A DNA stretch of 64,000 bases from Phoebastria nigripes (Eukaryota; Chordata; Aves; Procellariiformes; Diomedeidae). A program made the position numbers and the translations under genes. The DNA lies in assembly GCA_035582835.1 (NCBI GenBank), contig JAYKAV010003266.1, forward strand, positions 2,108,159 through 2,172,158, read 5' to 3'. Shown here piece after piece: positions 47,101 through 57,348 of this stretch. The notes under the pieces were generated by a model. The model was not told the origin of the DNA, did not search any database, and saw only the letters and a list, made by a program, of their open reading frames with translations. Each line of letters opens with the position of its first letter. Within the stretch, counting starts at the first letter, position 1.

Positions 47101-49890
47101 AAAAATGATATTTACAACTATTTGCATTACAGGCACTTCACAGGTGTTTTAATTCTAAGTCTTTAATCTTAGCCTTCAGATCCATTTAATTTGCTGGTGT
47201 TTTGATTTGTAGTAACAGACATAAATGAGATTATCTATCCCCTGAGATAAACTGTCAAAGGCAAATGCTGAAGAATTGGGCTCTAAAAACATTTTAATAT
47301 GCTCCTGTTGCAAATCCTGAGATGGAGCCAGAGATGAACGTAGATTAGTGTGAGCCGGGACTCGGGTCTCAAACGCAACACCCCGTGTGAGGAGGACCTT
47401 TGGGCTGATGCACAGAGCAGCTCCCGTGTTCGCAGGCTCGCCTCCTCTTTTCGTTTCTTAAGGACCCATGAGGGTAGGAGGAAACACCTTCCTAGTGTGC
47501 AAAGAAAGTGTGCTAAGTGCTGTGAGGCTTCAAGTTTTTCTTTTTTAACCTTGAAAAAACAGGCGAGACAAGAATGGGTAAGCCTGGGATGCTGTTTCTG
47601 GGGAAGAGGGTTGGTTTGGGAGGGGCGGCTGTGGAATCAGATGCGGGAATTGCATTGGGTTAAGATTTTCCTATTGAAAATTGTCCGTGTTTTTCTTCCG
47701 GATAAAAAAAAAAATTGAACAGTTTTTCTGTTAGTTTTCTAATGGAAAGTTATTTTGTTGGGGGAAAAGGAGAGTAGTTCCAGGTTCCCACTCCAACTGT
47801 AGAAAAAGAAGGTTTGAAACCAGTTCTGTCTCTTTTTATCTTGCATAAGACATAGAAGATGTCCCAAGGGCCTCCACCTAGAAAGTTCATTTTCAGGGTA
47901 CATATTTTTTTTTTATTCCTGTAAATTAAACAATACATTACGCTACCAACCTTTGGTTATTTATTTGCTATTTCTGGTACTTTTATTTGTGATTTTTTTC
48001 ATCTTTTTTTTTAATCTTTGTGTTTGCATCTTCCTTCTTTTCTTATCTTCTGCCTGCCCCAGAGGCTTATTGCTGCTTTGGCAACATGCTAACGTGTTTA
48101 GGAACGATAAGACGTCTAATTAATAGTATAATTAGCAGTACAAGGTCTTAATAGCTTATTAAAGGAAATACATTCAGAAAATTCTTTTTCTTTTCTTGCT
48201 TTGGTACAATATAATTTACCAGCAAATGATAAAACAGTTTTGAACAGCGTTCAGACTTTTAGTAAGGAAAGTGGCGCTGGATTCGTGATTTCATGGGGGG
48301 ATTTTGCACCACTAATACTGTTATTTTGTTGTTGTTGTTTAAAAACAATTTAACAGATTAACAAAAGCAATTGCGAAGGAACAATGTCACTGTGGTGTGG
48401 CAGGCAGGAGCCTGACGAGCCTGAAAGCGGAATTAAGTAAAACTGCCTTCCCTACTTCTGCATGGAAACAAATCCTGGGGGGAGGTAAACTTGCTCTTTA
48501 AGAGGCTCCGGCTGAAATGTCAGGTCGTGCTCCNAGCTGGGGCAGCTCAGCTGCTCGCAGGCTATGATCCTCCCCGCTCTTTTTTCACTAATATTTGTTA
48601 AAACTGATTATTTTTATATGAAGGCATCCTTGGTTTATAAACTCCAGCAGAGTAAGGACCACCTATAAACCCTGTGGATCCCTCTTGCTTTTACCAGTAA
48701 GAAACTCGGCGTTAAATCCTGCTTCGCAGGCGGAGGGAAATCAAACCAGTTCGCTGCAGCTCGGATTCCCCAGGCCGCCGTGTTTTTCCTCTGACCCACA
48801 CAAAGATTTCTTTCTAAATTTATCACAGCGTTCATCGGCAGTCCCACTTAGTGGCAGATTAGGAGGCTGGGCAGGCAGGGCCCATTCAAACGAGGGCAGG
48901 GGAGCCTGAAAAAACACGCGGGGGATGACGCAGGCAGCGAGGCGAGGGCAGGGAGCGGCGAGGGGGCAGGTGCAGCCCCAGCTCAGCTCCCCGCCAGCCT
49001 CTCTGCTCCAGATGATCCTTCCCCGGAGCTCGGGGAGGCTCGCTGCGGTGGGAATGCTGCACCGAGATGGCAGCGCCCCAACTCCTGGCTGGGTCCAGGG
49101 AGGTTTGCTGGTCTCTGGAGGCCCCGGTGCTGGCGCCGCTGGGGAATTTCCACTGGGCTGCGGAAGGAGCTGCTGGCCTCTGCGCGGGTCGCAAAGGCGA
49201 AGCAGCATTTGGCTGCGGCGGTGCATGCTGGAGCGGGCGTCTGTGCAGCACCCCCGTGCAGCTGAGCATCCCTCAGGCTCCCGAGACCTGTCGTGTCCCC
49301 CCAGTTCATACCTGCACGTTCTGGGCTCCTGCCCGCCTGGATCCGGCAGCCTTTGCCACCCTCGGGTGGGACCAGAGCCGTTGTTCTGTGCCCTGCGGAC
49401 CTCCACGCCGAGGACACAGACCGGTGTAACCCATCCTGCCATGAACGCGTGGGTGCCGGTTGATGCTAGCTGCACACTTTGCAGAGATGAAGCCCTATAC
49501 GGGGAGTATGCGCCGTGTTTGGAATCACACAGGGAAATTATGCAGTTACGAGGATGGCATAATTGAGAGAATGCTTGACTAGCGCAATTTTCTTATGTGC
49601 CTGTCAGCAAATCACTTAATCTGTGCTGTGCCAAGTTTCCCATCCGTTAAATGGGGAACGATTATCCCCCTACTTCCTAAGAGGGAACGAGAATAATACC
49701 CACTGATGATTGTGGAGGTACTGGAAGGTGGCCACGGAGATGCGCAGTGACACACACAGTAGCTGCAGACCTGGAAGCACGTAGCACTCAAAAGCAACCT
49801 TTAGAAATTAATTTCTCCTCCTGCTGCTTTTTTATTGAAGAAAATCCCGAAATAGATTTCTCTCTCCCGTGCAGGATTTTAAAAGATTTC
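44150..49890. other. Intergenic region between CD34 and the CpG island
   Basis: No gene recognised. A weak CTCF-like match (one core mismatch) lies at 46260-46273 on the minus strand. From about 48.9 to 49.4 kb the sequence is GC-rich and long frames are open on both strands at once, a composition effect rather than coding. Further AATAAA signals (for example 44722-44727) are not tied to any transcript. Confidence 0.5.
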
Positions 49891-50039
49891 TCTGCCATTC
49901 CCTGGCTCGGGGCACCCCGGGTCCGATGGGAAGGAAGAGGAAAACGCCGCGGTGCGCCGGGAGAAGGCACCTCGGGGACCCGCAGCCAGCCCCCCGCCCC
50001 TCAGCCGCCCCCCGGCCCCCCCCCCCGGGGCCACACGCT

Positions 50040-50058
50040 GCCTCCTGGGAGTTGTAGT
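50040..50058 (-). promoter_or_regulatory. ZNF143/THAP11-type promoter motif
   Basis: The minus strand reads ACTACAACTCCCAGGAGGC, which fits the ZNF143 (SBS) consensus ACTACAAYTCCCAGVMDGC at every position. This 19-base element is typical of CpG-island promoters near transcription start sites, often of bidirectional or housekeeping type. A match of this length is very unlikely by chance. Confidence 0.75.
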
Positions 50059-50099
50059 CAGCGCGGGGTGACCTTGGCTCCGCCGGCCCGCGGCGCTGC

Positions 50100-50283
50100 G
50101 CCGGGCGGGGCGGCCGGAGGGGGCGGCCGCCTCCTCGGCCAGGGAGCCCGGGGGGGGCCGGGGGCCCCCGCCGCCTCCCCCGCCCGCGCTCCCGCTCCGC
50201 CCCAGCGCCAATGGCAGCCCCGGCAGCCGCTGCGGCCCCCCGGGGCCGGGCCGGGAGCCGCGGGGGTGCCGCGCAGCAGGCAG
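50100..50283 (+). other. Candidate non-coding first exon in the CpG island
   Basis: The donor GCAG|GTACGG lies at 50283/50284, downstream of the ZNF143 motif and CCAAT box. The exon start is unknown; 50100 is only a rough estimate. An ATG at 50211 opens an Ala-rich frame, but it overlaps the CCAAT box (CCAATGG), so it may not be transcribed or translated. The exon may belong to a long non-coding RNA. Confidence 0.35.
50208..50212 (+). promoter_or_regulatory. CCAAT box (NF-Y type)
   Basis: CCAAT in the context CAGCGCCAATGG, 150 bases right of the ZNF143 motif in the CpG island. If used in the + direction, the start site would be near 50270-50310; if in the - direction, to the left. Confidence 0.4.
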
Positions 50284-50373
50284 GTACGGCGGCGGGGCGT
50301 GTGGGGGGGAAGCGCGGGGCCGCGGCGGGGAGCGGGGCCGCCCGGGGCTGCGGGGCCGGCGGGGCCGGGGCCG

Positions 50374-50476
50374 CGCACCTCCCCTGCGCATCCCACGCGC
50401 ATCCCGTGTACATCCCACGCGCATCCCACGCGCTTCCCATGCACCTCCCGCGCGCATCCCGTGCACCCCCACCCTA
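50374..50476. repeat. 11-bp minisatellite in the CpG island
   Basis: About nine tandem units of an 11-base motif of the form GCGCATCCCAC, diverged by one to three bases per unit. Each unit contains the CpG-bearing core GCGCATCCC. Because 11 is not a multiple of three, a coding role is unlikely. It lies just inside the presumed first intron. Confidence 0.85.
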
Positions 50477-50783
50477 CGCACGTCTCGGTCACATCCCCCC
50501 CGCGCTGCCGCTGCCGCCCTGCGCGCCCCGCGGGGGGATGCGGCTGCCCCCCGCCGAGCGCTGCCCTCCGCCCGCGCCCCCCCCCGCGGCCGGGGCCGGG
50601 CGCTGGTTGGGGCACGCAGCGATGGGGAGAGGCGAGCCGGGCGCCAGCCGCCTCCCTCTGCCACGGGCACCCGGGGCTGGACCGGGCTGGGGGGGGCACC
50701 CGCTGCGGGGGGTGGCCGAGGGCTTCGGCACGGCCCCCCCCGCCCCGGGCTGGTCTGCTTCCCCAGGGCCATGAGGGTGGTTT

Positions 50784-50831
50784 AAAATAATAATAACAAC
50801 AACAACAATAACAATAACGATGATGATGATA
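50784..50831. repeat. (AAT)/(AAC)/(GAT) trinucleotide microsatellite
   Basis: A run of AAT, AAC and GAT triplets that marks the right boundary of the CpG island. Confidence 0.9.
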
Positions 50832-50839
50832 AGAAAAAT

Positions 50840-51870
50840 TACACTTCAACAAAGGGGTCCACATGGATAAAACCTTGGGCAGCTCTGCCCAGGCTCACGC
50901 CTTCCTAGTGGGTAAGCGGGAGTGACTGCCCTAGGCCAAATGGGAACAACGAGTGGAATTTAAGGGGTCCCGCACTTATTTCTGTTTTGACACAAGGCCA
51001 CGGGGGTTGAAAGTGGCTGCTTTACAGCTTTGTGTTTTCTCTGCTTTTATATTCAGGGATAATTGCTCCATACAGCATTGTAACTTCCATGCGATGGATT
51101 GTTATGTTCTTGCTCCTTTTTTTTTCTCTCACAGAATATATGATGTAGTTTCTGTTTGTAGACTGTTTTAATAGTGAGGTGGCTGAGACAAAGTTTACTC
51201 AATAAACTTGCCTTTCCCCTCGAGCAGCGTTAGCTTAGATAAACGGGCTTTAAAGTCCCAGTTTAGCGTGGGACTAGGACTGTTTACCATTCATCACTGT
51301 TAGTTAATTGCTGTTTGGTCAAATATTTAGTTTGGATTCAGTTCTTTTATGGTCTTTTCTTAAAAAATAATAAATAAAGGTGTGTTTAGTAATGTGGTAA
51401 AAGGCTTTCTAGAAGGCTTTTTAAAGATACTCTGCAGTAGGGAAGCTCCATACAGTTATTTTCTATATTTTGTGTGTAAATTTTCTTACTTGTAGTTTTG
51501 TTGTGGTGGTGTTTGTAATTAGCCAACCTAAAGCAGCAGGGATATTTGACTGTTTTCTGGAGTGACTGCAGACTTCTTGTCTTCATTACCAGTTTCATTT
51601 TTTATTCNGAAAAGAAAAAAGTACGGTTTGCATCATTGTTTAAATCCACAAAATCCGACTCGTGGCCTGCAAATTGACTGTGTAAAAGAGGACAGTGCAA
51701 AGGAAGGACAGATGTGGGAAACACGCCGAGGATGGACTTCATTTAACACGCTTAGCTAGGAGCCAGCGGCAACACCCCTGCTTTTCCACCCCATCCACCC
51801 CTGTGGAGGTTTAATGAGCAGCACGGATGAGGAGCTGAGTTTCAGGGTTAAGTCTCAAAGCAGCCCTTTG
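50840..51870. other. No gene recognised
   Basis: Ordinary AT-rich sequence after the CpG island with no supported exon or transposon. It would be intronic if the CpG-island transcript continues to the right. Confidence 0.5.
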
Positions 51871-51877
51871 CTTTCAG

Positions 51878-52049
51878 GTACCAGGATCCCTCTCCCTGCA
51901 GAGGCGAGTGGCTCCGGCGACCCCTGAGCATCGTTGCTGCATGGGGCTCCCCATTGCTGCCCCCCGCCTGCGCAGAGCCCGGCCGGCGGACGGGAGCTCG
52001 CCCTGTTGTTGCACAAGGCGGTGCGGTGCCGGCTGAGCGGGTGGATCAG
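51878..52049 (+). other. Exon-like segment with splice sites (+)
   Basis: 172 bases between an acceptor (AGCCCTTTGCTTTCAG) and a donor (ATCAG|GTGGGG), GC-rich compared with its surroundings. An internal acceptor at 51900 (CTCTCCCTGCAG) is an alternative. It could be exon 2 of the CpG-island transcript. The translated frames resemble no protein I know. Confidence 0.25.
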
Positions 52050-52347
52050 GTGGGGACATGAATGGGGGGGAGGCCTGGGAGGGACAGAGAGGAGCAGAAA
52101 GCCCCCGTGGCAAGCGGTAGCACACTGCAGAGTCTGCTTCTGTGGGAGGCTCGGTGCCCTCTATGAAGGTCTGCGTTTCGTAGGGCCTTTTTTTGGTACA
52201 ATGCTGCAAACGCCTGTGTTCTGCAGCAGTGACCCAGTCGTTACATAAACAAGGGTTTAATTTTGGAACTTTAATATTAAAGAGGCTAAAATTTCTTTCG
52301 CTCAGACATGTTCTCATACACTGCCCATTTGACAAAATACTTCTTAC

Positions 52348-52521
52348 CTACATCATCGGTTGCTAACAAAGTATCCTGCGGCTGTGCTCGTGGTCCATTT
52401 GAGTGAATACCTGTACTCAGGATAATTCCCTTTTGTAGTGTCACTCTGTCAGACCGGAGCAGGGTTTTAGAAGATGGCATCGCCCTGGCTGGCCCTTCTG
52501 AGTTCTCACCCTGGCTATCCT
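52348..52521 (-). other. Possible coding exon of an unrecognised minus-strand gene
   Basis: On the minus strand an acceptor with a long pyrimidine tract (CTTGTCTTCCCTGTTCATCTTAG) precedes 174 bases ending at a strong donor (GTAG|GTAAGAA). Exactly 58 codons are open, phase 1 at both ends, so it is a symmetric exon. The product contains SSKTLLRSDRVTLQKGII and is mixed in composition, not low-complexity. I do not recognise the family. No partner exon is proven; a possible one lies at 57287-57348. It could also be a non-coding exon or chance. Confidence 0.3.
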
Positions 52522-55500
52522 CTAAGATGAACAGGGAAGACAAGTAACACGAAAGGGTGTGTGGATGCNAAGAGCAGCAAAGGCCCGCATGGGTAGTTAC
52601 CTACAATAATATTACCATTACAAACCAAGGCCCTTTGGAATACAGACATAGGGATCCATCCTGAGATGGGACCTCTACTAGAAGTGACTTGTATAACTCG
52701 TATGCCAGCTCCTGCAAGGAGAGAGGCTGGAGCAGTGTTGATCCTCTCCTGCTGTCTCCTGCAGAGAATTTGCCTTTGGCTTTTTTCTGCAGTCAGTAAT
52801 CATTCCGCACATACTCGGTTTACGATGGTAACACAGGTATCTCCTTGGAGGGGACAGAAGCTCAACTCGTCACTTGCTATCAAAGACAAAGCCATGGTTT
52901 CTCATCTACTGTCCTGCTGTAGGTGTGTTACCAGCACTTCAGCCTTGACTGCTCTGTTCTAGAGCCATCAAAGAAGTTAGAGGAACAGGAAGCAAATTGC
53001 ATTAAAAGTGCTTTGGAGGAAGGAGTTACCATGGAGATGGAAAGTCGGGTGTTTTTTTTTCCATGCTGTTAGAAGACAGTAGGTCCTTCTTAAACAAACT
53101 TGTGTGGTCTTGATAACATGCCTTCTGTCTCTCTCTCTTTGCGATGGTCCAAAGTTGTAAGGCACCTGCGTGTTGGTTTTCGTGGTTTCCATCACTGCCG
53201 TTCTCTGCAGTCACTGAATTACTAAATCTCCAGCATCGAAGCTCAGTGATACATTAACCCTGGGCCACTCAGAGTAGCTCCCTTCCAATGCCATTTACCT
53301 AAGCATGATAGATTTCCCCATCTCGTGGTCTCTGTGAAATGGATTTACAGAAGGAAGCTTTTGTTCTTTGTGCTGTAGGAATTACATTAGTATTCTGGAA
53401 AAGAAATATCTGCCTTTAAAGTATGATTTAGCATTTCTGTTGCAGTCCTATACTTTCTTACCCAGGTCCACTTTCATGTGGTGGCCCTTCCACAGCAGAG
53501 CAGTCAGCTGGGCATTTTCATAAAGCACTGATAGAAGGAATAATGTAGGCTTTGCACCTTTTAAAAATGTTTTAATTGTGCAGTTTTCAGTGCTGGCTAT
53601 ACTGGGCTGTGAAATGAGTAGGAACTGTGGTTAGGTACGGTATGAAACTTCTTGCTGGTGTGTTTGTCTGGCATCCTACAGTTTCACAGTGCTCTGCGCT
53701 TGTGGACCGTCGTGCTGCCTGCTCGGTACAGTTCGTCACTTAAATGGAATGATGCAAATATAAGAATTAGCCCTGCCCTGCTGGGACTGCGCAAATCCAT
53801 CACGCCAGGAGCCTGCCTTTCACGGTGCCTGGTAGGGAGCACCCAGGGAAGGAGCATACAGGCATGGCAGGTACCTGCACTCCTTCCCACATCCTGCAGC
53901 CAGCTCTCCGTGAACTTCTGAGTAACACCACATCCATCACTTGAATATGTTCAGTTACGGTTTGTTTTTTTTTTTTAACCTATCACTTTGAACCTCCAAA
54001 TTCTGAATTGAATGAGTTAATTTTTTCCCCAGCCACTGCACATCATGAGATCCTTCCTTTACTCCTCACTGTTTTACCATGGATGCCGATTTTGTATCAT
54101 CTCCAAATGTTGCCAGCTCACTACGTACTCATTTTCCAGAACATGTGCAAACACATTGAATGCTCCAGAAGCTCCCAGCATCCTGGCCTGTGTGTTTATG
54201 TACATTTGAGCACCGAGCGTTTCAGTTTTCACCTGTACTCCAAGTTTGGTGCAGGCAGTGAATCGTCCTCCCGAGGCAGCTCTCATCTTGGACAACCTCA
54301 TTTGAACCTCACCGTTTCGAGGCAGGAATGGCTTAAGATAACCCAGATTTCATCCCCGGGTGTGGCGGGTTTGGTGTCGAGGCTGTGCAGAACCAAATGC
54401 TCACCCGCACAAGTTGGGCCATCCTGGACTCTCCTGCCGGTGACCTCGTACGCGTTTCACCTTTAGCTGCAGTTGAGAGGTGAAGAAATGCTCCATCTCC
54501 AGCACAGGAGCTGCAGATCTCCAGAACGACGTTACAGAAAGCGTCTGTTATATCTCACAGAGGGAAACGCTAATGAGAGAGGCTGAAAAGCAAAACCCCT
54601 GGGATGCCGGAGCTCCCGGGAGGGAGCCCTGATGAAAGAGCATGTGTCAGAGGGAAGACCGGGATTTAGGTCTCAGTCATTCTTGGCTCATTGATGTGCA
54701 CCTCTGATGGCCTTATTTTCACCTGTCATATCCAGTCTGCTCCCTTGAGCACCTCTCTTCTCACCCTATCGATGACTGAAATGGGGTCCCCTAAATGCCA
54801 GAAGACACTTTCTTGCACAAACTCCCATTTCGCAGACTCCTGAATTCTAATGAATATCCTGGACCTTTTACCCTGCCATAGATGTACCTCTTCGAAAGCT
54901 AAACGTCCTACAGATGTGGGCAGAAATGCCAGACAGCATTTTCAAAAGGAGACAAACTCTATTATAGAGAGCTCTAAAAGCTCTATAACGGTGTTATAGT
55001 CGGTTGGGGACTGTAGGAAAACTGACCGACACAGAGCAGCAAGGTTAATGCACGTGCTGCTGTTGGAATCACAGCTTCCCTTCCCACCCCAAACCATGCA
55101 GCAATTCTTTGTGTCTTTGCACGGGGAGGCAGAATTACCACCATCCGCCGACATCTCGCTTTTTTGTTCCTCACGCACGCTGTTCCCCCATGCGCTGCTT
55201 TGGCTGCTGGTCCCTGACAGCTCACAGCCCGGCACTGGGTGCCCATCGCATCTCCTGGGCCACTCTCTTCACGTGTGCGTAATTCTTGATAGCTCATTTA
55301 CACCAGCTTGTACTTTTCTATGCAATTCTTTGCCTCAGAGATGAAACTAACCCCTCTAGTACTATTGTGCAATACCAAAATGAATGTGGAAACCATGTTT
55401 GTATGTTTACAAAAGAATATAGACGTGTTTTCTGTCCTTCTTCGTGTGTGAGGTGACACAGTCAATGTAAAACTAAGTGGAATTAAAGTCTCGGTGCCTC

Positions 55501-55939
55501 CGTGCAACCAGGATTATCATAGTTACAGTGTAGGACTGCCAGCTCAGCAGTCATTGACTGCTTAGAAATTACTTTTCTTCTAATACTACTACTAAGAATC
55601 CATTCAATAATAATTTTAGAATCCATGTCTTTTTCATTTTTAAGATATATTAATCTCTTTCCCTTATCTTGGTTTTAAAGACTTTATGAGAATCTGTTGC
55701 ATCTCTCTGATTTTGATCTAACTCTTTAGCTTCTCAGTGCTGGTAATTTAGTGTACAAGTGCAGCAAAGCCTTGTAAAAAAGGCAGCAAAGTCTTGTAAA
55801 ACCTTTCTAATGATTTAGGTTTCAGAAAATTCCTCTTTTGAGGAATAACAGTTGTTCTGATCAAGTAGATGGACAGTACCCCCTGAAGAGCGGCAACTGT
55901 GAAATCCTGCAAGATAGTCTAAATGGCTGAGGCATTTAG

Positions 55940-56005
55940 AATCATAAAATCACAGAATGGTTTGGGTTGGAAGGGGCCTTTAAAGAGCATCTAGTCCAAC
56001 CCCCA
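55940..56005 (-). mobile_element. CR1 LINE 3' end remnant
   Basis: AATCATAAAATCACAGAATG is followed by GGTTTGGGTTGGAAGGGGCC and CATCTAGTCCAACCCCC, the reversed CR1 3' terminus. About 66 bases remain. Confidence 0.9.
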
Positions 56006-57229
56006 AATTTGTTCTCTCCTTTCATGGTACCGGCCATCCTACCTCTCCATATGAGAAATTCCTATGTAGGCAGAGGTCAGTATAGGCAACTTTCTTTCTC
56101 TTGAATACAGTTAAGNTCAATGCTGTTGTATGAAAAATATTTTATAAAAATGGACAGCAAAGGACCTCATGCTGCTGTGTAACGCACTCAGTGGGTGGCT
56201 TTTCCCAGCCATTACTTTATCCTCTCTTTTCAAGTGCTCCATGGCAAAATCAGATGAGCCGTGTTAGTGGTTAGCTCCTCTCTCCTGGAGCTGTTGCTGG
56301 AGCCGGCGCGTTTGTGTCCCGTGCGCCCTGACACACCTTCCTCCCGTTGCCAGGGAGCTGACGGTATTGCTGAGAGCCAGGATTGTGCCTGAACTGCTCC
56401 GGCATTCCTGCTCTGCCTTCTCCCCACCTCCCACTCGGCCTCCACCAGAATTGCATTGCAAACGGTGATTCTGCAACCACCACCTTGCTTTTGGGTGGTT
56501 TTTTTGCAGTTTCAGGCAACTGGGATGTGCACATGGACAATCCCAGTGGTGGGACTGTAGGTTTGGCTGTGACAAGCTGGGTGTTACTACCACGGGGTGA
56601 CAGGCACCTCTGCAAGATAACTCAGGTTGCCATGGTTACAGATGGAAAATAGGGCTACGGGTTAACTCGGGCCAGTGTCGCATGAAGCACAACATCCCAC
56701 GTCATTTTGCGCACACCTGAGACAGTGGAAGCCGGAGTGGCGGCCACCACAAATCCCCAAGTTCCCACCCAGCCCCGAGTTTGTAGGTTAAACTTCCCGA
56801 AACTTCCCGACGTGAGATCACTGTGTGCAACAGCCTCAGGGATGGAATTGGGGTCAGGGTAAAGCAGCCTCCTGCAAGACTCCGGCAGAAGGACCCCGTC
56901 TCAGCCCTGTGACCTGTTATTTATTACTTATTGGTGCGCCCCAAATTTTAAGGCCTTATGTAAGCTCTGATTTTTCTGAGCTTTCACGCTCTGAATATTT
57001 AAGAGGAGTTCTCAGAGTCAGGCATGCGTCTCGCCTCCAGACTGTAGTTGTGTCTTGGAGGCAAAGCAGTTATCTTCAGCTGGACTGGAGGGCTGGGCTG
57101 ATACAGACTCTGATGGACCAGCCAGCGATGCAACATTCCTGGCAGTTCTGAGTGTCCCCAGAACATGATCATCTTCGGGACTTGGCGAAACCTGCCAGGC
57201 AAACAAAGGGACAAATGAAGCCTGGAGTG

Positions 57230-57256
57230 AAAAAAAAAAAAAAAAGAAAAAAAAAA
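57230..57256. repeat. A-rich tract
   Basis: A run of A with a single G. It could be a retroposed poly(A) tail, but no element was recognised to its left. Confidence 0.85.
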
Positions 57257-57286
57257 GTTTCTAGCCCAAGCAGAGCTGTTACTCAC

Positions 57287-57348
57287 AGGTGGTTTTGGAA
57301 GCTCCATGAAATCACTTTGGGACGCTGCTGTTTCTCTTCCACAGTAAC
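57287..57348 (-). other. Short exon-like segment (-)
   Basis: The minus strand shows an acceptor (CCCGTGCTGCAG), 62 open bases translating VTVEEKQQRPKVISWSFQNH, and a strong donor (CACCT|GTGAGTAAC). It is on the same strand as the better candidate at 52348-52521, 5 kb upstream of it in that direction. The phase it leaves in (two bases over in this frame) does not match directly, so another exon or another frame would be needed. Confidence 0.15.

Larger units (their letters stand above)
49895..50765. promoter_or_regulatory. CpG island, probable promoter (possibly the miR-29b-2/29c host gene)
   Basis: An 870-base block of very high GC and CpG content, the strongest in the window. It holds a ZNF143-type motif (50040-50058), a CCAAT box (50208-50212) and a splice donor (GTACGG from 50284). 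In human the next transcript past CD34 in the same orientation is the miR-29b-2/29c host RNA, so this may be its promoter. The mature miR-29 seed-bearing sequence was not found in this window and would lie further right. All open frames here run on several strands and frames at once and are not credible proteins. Confidence 0.65.

Noticed and set aside
48741..49566. Overlapping frames of 213 (+) and 244 (-) codons
   Set aside because: Another GC-composition effect. The two strands are open together, with no splice-site support and no known motif.
49747..50790. Very long open frames (up to about 350 codons) across the CpG island, on both strands
   Set aside because: Several frames on both strands are open over the same bases because stop codons are rare in GC-rich DNA. 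The products are Ala/Gly/Pro/Arg-rich and run through the minisatellite, with no recognisable domain.
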